Source: JBBPYR01 sp038199755 (GTDB taxonomy: Bacteria > Chloroflexota > Ktedonobacteria > Ktedonobacterales > Ktedonobacteraceae). From it: a stretch of 10,386 nucleotides of DNA. Both the position numbers and the translations under genes were made by a program. The DNA lies in the NCBI GenBank assembly GCA_038199755.1, contig JBBPYR010000169.1:1-10386 (forward strand), read 5' to 3'. The notes under the pieces are model-generated. The model saw nothing but the letters and a program-made list of their open reading frames with translations, did not search any database and was not told the origin of the DNA. Below, piece by piece: positions 6,363-10,386 of this stretch (position 1 is its first letter; each line of letters opens with the position of its first letter).

Positions 6363-6376
6363 TGAATATTGATAAT
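6348..6376 (+). promoter_or_regulatory. Promoter of the M20 peptidase gene
   Basis: TTGTAC (6348-6353) and GATAAT (6371-6376) are 17 bases apart on the plus strand, with a predicted start near 6383 and a leader of about 87 bases. It interlocks with the divergent citrate synthase promoter, whose -35 box lies in this spacer. Confidence 0.45.
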
Positions 6377-6469
6377 ACTTGATTATAGTTGATTTTGGGG
6401 CCCTACGACCCTTTTTGTTGTAATATATCCCATAAAGACGAATTTCTCTATTCTAGAAGGGACATAGGT

Positions 6470-7834
6470 ATGGCTGATATTTCTCAGCTCACGACGTACT
6501 TTAACGAGCACACGCTGGAGGCACAGACATTGCTTGAGCAACTGTGTCGTCAGCCGAGCATTGCCGCGCAAGGCTTAGGCATTGAAGAGATGGCGCATCT
6601 GGTCGAGTCACTACTGCACGAGGTAGGATTCAGCACGCAGTTGCTACGAGTAGAGGGCGCGCCACCGGCTGTCTACGGCGAATTGCGCGGACGTAGCCCT
6701 TACACGTTGTTACTCTATAACCATTACGATGTGCAACCGGCAGAGCCGCTCGACCTATGGCAATCGCCAGCCTTCGAGCCCACGGTGCGCGACGGCAAGC
6801 TGTATGCGCGCGGTGTCTCTGACAACAAAGGCGAGTTGGCCGCACGGTTAGCCGCCCTACGAGCGTTGCGCGCCACCGCTGGTGAGCTACCAATCACCAT
6901 TCGTTGGATTATTGAGGGCGAGGAAGAGGTGGGCAGTCCTCATTTTGACGCTATCGCCGCCAAATACGCGCCATTGTTACAGGCCGATGGCTGTCTCTGG
7001 GAGGGTTCCGGCTTCGATGAGACGGGACGCCCCATACTGGCACTCGGCACCAAAGGGCTGCTCTATGTACAGCTTGATATAGAAAGCATAGCGCGTGACG
7101 CCCACTCAGGAACCGCCGCCATGCTCCCCAGCGCGGCTTGGCGCTTAGTGCAAGCCCTGGCCTCTATTCGCACACCAGAGGGGCAAGTGCGCATTCCTGG
7201 TTTCTATGAAGCGGTACGCACACCGAGTCAGGCCGAGCAAGACGCCTTCGCAGACCAGACCGATATGGATGAACAATTGCGTACCATGTACGGCGTCACG
7301 CAATTTGTAAATGGCTTGAGTGGTGCGCGCCTCCGCACCCATGCCGCCTTCACCCCCACCAGCAACATCGCAGGTCTACTCAGCGGCTATACGGGTGAGG
7401 GCGTCAAAACGGTGCTGCCCGCGAAGGCGATGGCCAAGATGGATTTTCGCCTCGTTCCCGACCAAGATCCACATGATATTCTCGAAAAGCTGCGTATCCA
7501 TCTGCGAAACGAAGGTTATGATGATATCCATGTCAGCCTCTTTGGCGCCGCTGAACCTGTCATGACCCCCATCGACTCGCCACTTGTTCAGCGCATCGCC
7601 ACCATAGCGGCTGCATTTGCGGGCAAGCCAGCTGCCATTACGCCCATCGTGGGGGGCACACTGCCATTACTCGGCGCCCTGCGTCGTCATGTCGGCTTGC
7701 CAGGCCTGTGCGCTCCTGGCAATCCCTCTTATTGGGGCAGTGGCGCACACGCTCCCAACGAGCACATTCGCCTCGCCGACCTGCAACAAGCCGTCCGCTA
7801 CAACTGCTACATGTTCCAAGAATTAGGAAAATAA
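6470..7834 (+). CDS. M20-family metallopeptidase (dipeptidase-like)
   Basis: A 454-residue cytosolic di-zinc hydrolase of the M20/M25/M40 family. The metal and catalytic residues can be followed: H85 in NHYDVQP (84-90), bridging D118 in SDNKGE (117-122), general base E152 and ligand E153 in EGEEEVGS (149-156), E178 in WEGSG, and H427 in GSGAHAPNEH (423-432). H212 in AHSG marks the inserted lid/dimerisation domain (about 200-320), and GGTLPLL (395-401) closes the site. Glu at the third ligand (E178) is the CPG2-like option; carnosinase-type dipeptidases have Asp there. The likely substrate is a dipeptide or N-acyl amino acid. ATG 6470 is chosen for GAAGGG 8 bases upstream and its fit to family length; an upstream in-frame TTG at 6389 has no ribosome site. 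It is divergent from citrate synthase and ends in a shared terminator. Confidence 0.92.
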   Translation: MADISQLTTYFNEHTLEAQTLLEQLCRQPSIAAQGLGIEEMAHLVESLLHEVGFSTQLLRVEGAPPAVYGELRGRSPYTLLLYNHYDVQPAEPLDLWQSPAFEPTVRDGKLYARGVSDNKGELAARLAALRALRATAGELPITIRWIIEGEEEVGSPHFDAIAAKYAPLLQADGCLWEGSGFDETGRPILALGTKGLLYVQLDIESIARDAHSGTAAMLPSAAWRLVQALASIRTPEGQVRIPGFYEAVRTPSQAEQDAFADQTDMDEQLRTMYGVTQFVNGLSGARLRTHAAFTPTSNIAGLLSGYTGEGVKTVLPAKAMAKMDFRLVPDQDPHDILEKLRIHLRNEGYDDIHVSLFGAAEPVMTPIDSPLVQRIATIAAAFAGKPAAITPIVGGTLPLLGALRRHVGLPGLCAPGNPSYWGSGAHAPNEHIRLADLQQAVRYNCYMFQELGK

Positions 7835-7893
7835 AGAAAGACACGCCGACGCATGGGCCGTGGCCCATACGTCGGCGTGTCTTTCTTTATTTT
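7828..7893. terminator. Bidirectional terminator hairpin
   Basis: Arms 7828-7859 and 7862-7893 form a 32-position stem with one mismatch (7852/7869) and only two bases between the arms. A-rich and T-rich flanks lie on either side, so both strands yield a stem followed by a U-rich tail. It overlaps the M20 stop codon and ends on the base before the stop codon of the convergent gene, filling the whole gap between them. Confidence 0.85.
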
Positions 7894-9858
7894 TTATACC
7901 GCTTTCTGTTCTTCCTTCTGGCTCGCTTCCACGAGTGGGCCACTGGCTTGCTTCTGCATGGCCGCTATTTCGTTCTCGAAGATGCGACGGACAATGGCCA
8001 CACTACAGGCATAGGTAGAGTCCATCCCGAAGTAGGAGAGACTGCCCGCGCCCAGATTCTTGCCCCTCGTATAGGGAGTATCCGAGGCATAGTGAAGGAT
8101 GCCTAATTCATAGGGCAGACGGGCGAAATTGATATTTTCTTGAGTTGGGTAGCGCAAGAGGTACTGATCTTCATAGACAGCGTTGAGGTAGGGTCCGCTC
8201 TCCATTTCAACAACGGTATAGTTCGTATGATAATAAAAATCTAGGTACTGCCGATTTTGTAAGTATGTGCCCTTGGCGGAGACGGCACGCTGATTGTCGA
8301 GCACGGAGCCATAGATCAGGTAGGGCTGCACCTCTGAAGCGGTAAAACAGTTATCGAGCCAGTAAATGTTCTGGCTGTGCTCGTCAAAGACGACATCAGA
8401 GATCATCACGTCACCAATGCTGCCATTGAGCGTCGCCGCCTTGCCCAGAATATAGATGCCGTGAATGTGGATCAGGTTTTCCATGATCTCTCGCATCATG
8501 CGATAGGCCGCCATGCCGAGCGGGTAGTCAATATTGATGATAATGGCCTTGCTCTTGGCCAGCTGGTCCATGCCCGACATGCGACAGCGGGAATCGATAT
8601 CGTAAGGATGCAATTTCGCAACCTCAAACACCTGGGCATCGATCTCAACGCCGTGACGCGCCCCAATATACCATGTACCCCGTTCTTGTTCCTCTTTCAT
8701 GCGTGTACGCATAAACTCTTGGCCAGCGGGGGTGCGTATCCATTCGCGTGCAGCAAAGTAGAGGAAATTTTGCCAGTTGCCTGGTACAATTCCCTCTTGA
8801 ATTTTGCGGCACTCGTCGGCCAGATAGGGGTCAACACCGCTCAGCGCGAACCGTGTTAACTCCTCATCCCGTCTGAGCACAGCACCTGACATAAGATTCA
8901 GCAGACTGTGCGTATTGCTCGACACAAAGTAGACAGGCCGATCTTGCAAGTTAAGTGTGTCCAGTAAGCTTTTCACTGGTGCCCACCATTGGCGCGTGGC
9001 TCGTACATAGCCCACGTGCGAGCCACCCAGCATGCGCAGCCAGAAGCTTTTGCGCTGTCGGCCAATCATTAACAGATTTTCCCACAGGCGATCACCCCAC
9101 ATAACCTCAAGGCGTTGCCAGTCATCGGGTGCCATATGTAGCCGCTCACGCAAGACCTTGCTAATCTCGGCGAAGACTGGCGAACCAGGGTCCATGCGCG
9201 TCTCAAGCAATTGCAGCGTGGTCGGGTCGGCACGAAGCAAGTAGTACATCTTGTTCCATTCGATTTGGAAGGCAACGAGGATGGGAACGATGTCATCGGT
9301 ATCGCTGACACTGGCAACATAGACCGCTAACGTCTCGTGTCCATCATAGAACCACTTGCGGCGCCGGGCAGAGGCCGTGACCGATTTCCAGGTATTGACC
9401 GCGAAGCCTTGCTGCAAGAACATCTCTTCCGATTGCCCCAACAAGACAAGATTACAAGAGACAATTGAGACAGGAAGGCGTAAGACACTATAAATGAATG
9501 CCGACATATCTGGATAGGGAGAGCGTGCATCAGGGTGCAAGCTGGAATCAATATTATAGTGAGCCTGCACCAAAGCCTTCAGACTCACCTCGCCTGAACT
9601 GCGCAGCAAGGTGTTATACGTGCGTATATACAGTTCAACATCGCGCTTGCCTGCGTCATGATATTTTTCGCCGTGCTCAAAAACGGGGGAAACCGTCGTA
9701 TGAGTCACGCGATTGTCATTTGAAGATTTTGTTAGTAATTCATCGTCTCCAAAGCTGCGTTCAAAGCCCTGTGGCTCTGGCATAAGGAGAGGATTCAGGG
9801 GTCCACTCATATGGCGTTTCTCATCAAAACCATCGGTAGTATGGGGTTTCTGTGACAT
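7894..9858 (-). CDS. Large protein with nucleoside-phosphorylase-like C-terminus
   Basis: A 654-residue soluble protein of unknown role. Residues 1-70 are polar and probably disordered. About 70-400 is a mixed helix/strand region with unusually many Trp and Tyr and a strand-turn RPVYFVSSNTHSLLNL (307-322); I recognise no motif there. Residues about 435-635 resemble the PNP/UDP nucleoside phosphorylase superfamily: GKAATLNGSIGD (472-483), SDVVFDEHS (487-495), KGTYLQ (529-534) and EMESGP (551-556), which recalls the substrate-binding MetGlu of phosphorylases and nucleosidases. Large proteins of this build are, I think, annotated as a DUF family (DUF6909), but I cannot verify that. I choose ATG 9858: the -10 box at 9904-9909 puts the transcript start near 9897, leaving ATG 9888 too close. 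The ribosome site (GAGAGAG) is weak. It is monocistronic in this window. Nucleotide or nucleoside cleavage is inference. Confidence 0.7.
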   Translation of the reverse strand: MSQKPHTTDGFDEKRHMSGPLNPLLMPEPQGFERSFGDDELLTKSSNDNRVTHTTVSPVFEHGEKYHDAGKRDVELYIRTYNTLLRSSGEVSLKALVQAHYNIDSSLHPDARSPYPDMSAFIYSVLRLPVSIVSCNLVLLGQSEEMFLQQGFAVNTWKSVTASARRRKWFYDGHETLAVYVASVSDTDDIVPILVAFQIEWNKMYYLLRADPTTLQLLETRMDPGSPVFAEISKVLRERLHMAPDDWQRLEVMWGDRLWENLLMIGRQRKSFWLRMLGGSHVGYVRATRQWWAPVKSLLDTLNLQDRPVYFVSSNTHSLLNLMSGAVLRRDEELTRFALSGVDPYLADECRKIQEGIVPGNWQNFLYFAAREWIRTPAGQEFMRTRMKEEQERGTWYIGARHGVEIDAQVFEVAKLHPYDIDSRCRMSGMDQLAKSKAIIINIDYPLGMAAYRMMREIMENLIHIHGIYILGKAATLNGSIGDVMISDVVFDEHSQNIYWLDNCFTASEVQPYLIYGSVLDNQRAVSAKGTYLQNRQYLDFYYHTNYTVVEMESGPYLNAVYEDQYLLRYPTQENINFARLPYELGILHYASDTPYTRGKNLGAGSLSYFGMDSTYACSVAIVRRIFENEIAAMQKQASGPLVEASQKEEQKAV

Positions 9859-9903
9859 CGTTCGTTCTCTCTCTTCGCTGAGAAGCATCTATACATTTGC
9901 ATT

Positions 9904-9931
9904 ATTATAACACTCACTTGTAAACACGCAA
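9904..9931 (-). promoter_or_regulatory. Promoter of the phosphorylase-like gene
   Basis: On the minus strand TGTTATAAT gives a consensus -10 (9904-9909) with the TG extension. A weak -35, TTGCGT (9926-9931), lies 16 bases upstream. The predicted start is near 9897, with a leader of about 39 bases to ATG 9858. The nine-base core is identical to that of the RRM gene promoter. Confidence 0.55.
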
Positions 9932-10012
9932 TATTCCTACATTCCACAGTGCTTGGACATTTGCACGTAATCAATCTAATTAACGTTTCTTCTTACCTGT
10001 AATAGTTCGTGC

Positions 10013-10038
10013 TTTTTTTGCGCCGAAAAGCAAAAAAA
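10013..10038. other. A/T hairpin in the right intergenic region
   Basis: TTTTTTTGC (10013-10021) and GCAAAAAAA (10030-10038) form a 9-bp stem with the 8-base loop GCCGAAAA. No U-run follows on either strand, so it is not a standard terminator. Apart from this hairpin, the structured element at 10054-10124 and the inverted repeat at 10187-10381, the ~490 bases right of 9897 contain no supported gene. Confidence 0.45.
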
Positions 10039-10053
10039 TAGCGTACACTAGAT

Positions 10054-10124
10054 AAGAGGTGTTACCAAAGCGTTGAGTGTCCCCATGCTCGACGTTTCCC
10101 CCTGGTAATTGCCTCTTCCTTTTT
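10054..10124 (+). terminator. Three-helix structured element with T-run
   Basis: Three nested helices stack: AAGAGG/CCTCTT (10054-10059 with 10112-10117), TTACCA/TGGTAA (10062-10067 with 10103-10108) and CGTTGAG/CTCGACG (10071-10077 with 10088-10094, one G-T pair). The apical loop is TGTCCCCATG. A T-run (10120-10124) follows the outer stem. It could be an intrinsic terminator or a small structured RNA ending in its own terminator. No plus-strand gene lies upstream; a TACACT at 10044-10049 could be a -10 box, but it has no -35. Confidence 0.4.
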
Positions 10125-10186
10125 ATGGCAGATGCCAACCGCTGTAGGGATCAGCATGAGCGCGTCCAAGAGACATCAACCTAGGC

Positions 10187-10381
10187 GAACGGCTCAACTT
10201 TACAGTAGGGGCGGGGGCGGCGCACGAGGCGGGGCTGGGACCCTTGGGTCGCCCGTGCCGGGGATACCGTTGTGCTTGTCGGCGATACCATCTTCAACAG
10301 GTATCGGTATCCCCTGCCCGGGCGACCCAAGGGTCCCTTCCACCCGTCCTCACCGCCCCGCCCCTACTGTAACGAGCGTTC
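10187..10381. repeat. Long GC-rich imperfect inverted repeat (MITE-like)
   Basis: Two arms of about 75-85 bases pair around a 35-base centre (10270-10304). The best-matching blocks are TTACAGTAGGGGCGG (from 10199) with CCGCCCCTACTGTAA (ending 10372), GGGACCCTTGGGTCGCCCG (from 10237) with its complement (from 10319), and GGGGATACCG (10260-10269) with CGGTATCCCC (10305-10314). Pairing weakens between these blocks and resumes at GAAC/GTTC at the outer ends. The centre adds a second CGATACC/GGTATCG stem. No open frame is present. It has the shape of a fold-back non-autonomous element or large hairpin repeat, but no clear target-site duplication is seen. Confidence 0.7.
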
Positions 10382-10386
10382 CCACC

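Noticed and set aside
8377..8859. A 160-codon plus-strand frame inside the phosphorylase-like gene
   Set aside because: It is fully antisense to a well-supported long gene, and I see no ribosome site or recognisable domain.
1..10386. CRISPR array, prophage, toxin-antitoxin or restriction system
   Set aside because: No regularly spaced direct repeats and no nuclease, integrase, capsid, methylase or paired small toxin/antitoxin frames were recognised.

Overview
The window looks like a piece of a free-living bacterial chromosome with roughly balanced base composition. Gene style (half-size chromate-transporter pair, TMEM175-family channel, beta-helix fragment, many long perfect hairpins, GC-rich inverted repeats) recalls the Chloroflexota, perhaps a Ktedonobacteria-type soil bacterium. 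This placement is by impression only, because no rRNA or marker gene is present.

Layout from left to right. Positions 1-142 are a perfect, loop-free palindrome that runs into the left edge and contains the 3' end of a small RRM RNA-binding protein gene (minus strand, TTG start). Next is a minus-strand pair, a VOC/glyoxalase-fold protein followed by an SDR oxidoreductase. From 2221 to 3084 (plus strand) lies a decayed, composite stretch: a 5'-truncated beta-helix coding fragment runs in frame into an unrecognised, AT-richer reading frame. That frame overlaps tail to tail with a TMEM175-type potassium channel gene (minus). Two half-size chromate transporter (CHR) genes follow in tandem on the minus strand. 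A clear terminator then separates them from an upstream citrate synthase gene (minus).

Citrate synthase and an M20 metallopeptidase (plus) are divergent. Their predicted promoters interlock in about 200 bases that also carry five GTAC-core motifs, so shared regulation is likely. The M20 gene ends against a 654-residue protein on the opposite strand. That protein's C-terminal third looks like a nucleoside-phosphorylase fold; its longer N-terminal part is unrecognised. The whole gap between the two stop codons is one near-perfect hairpin that can terminate both genes.

The last ~490 bases hold no convincing gene. They contain the promoter of the phosphorylase-like gene, an A/T hairpin, a three-helix structured element followed by a T-run, and a ~195-base GC-rich imperfect inverted repeat that reaches almost to the right edge. 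Both window ends are therefore inverted repeats, the kind of sequence at which assemblies often stop.

I see no CRISPR array, tRNA, rRNA, transposase or phage gene. Most genes are ordinary metabolism and transport. The less explained parts are the two terminal inverted repeats, the chimeric 2221-3084 stretch, the GTAC-motif divergent promoter and the large phosphorylase-like protein.
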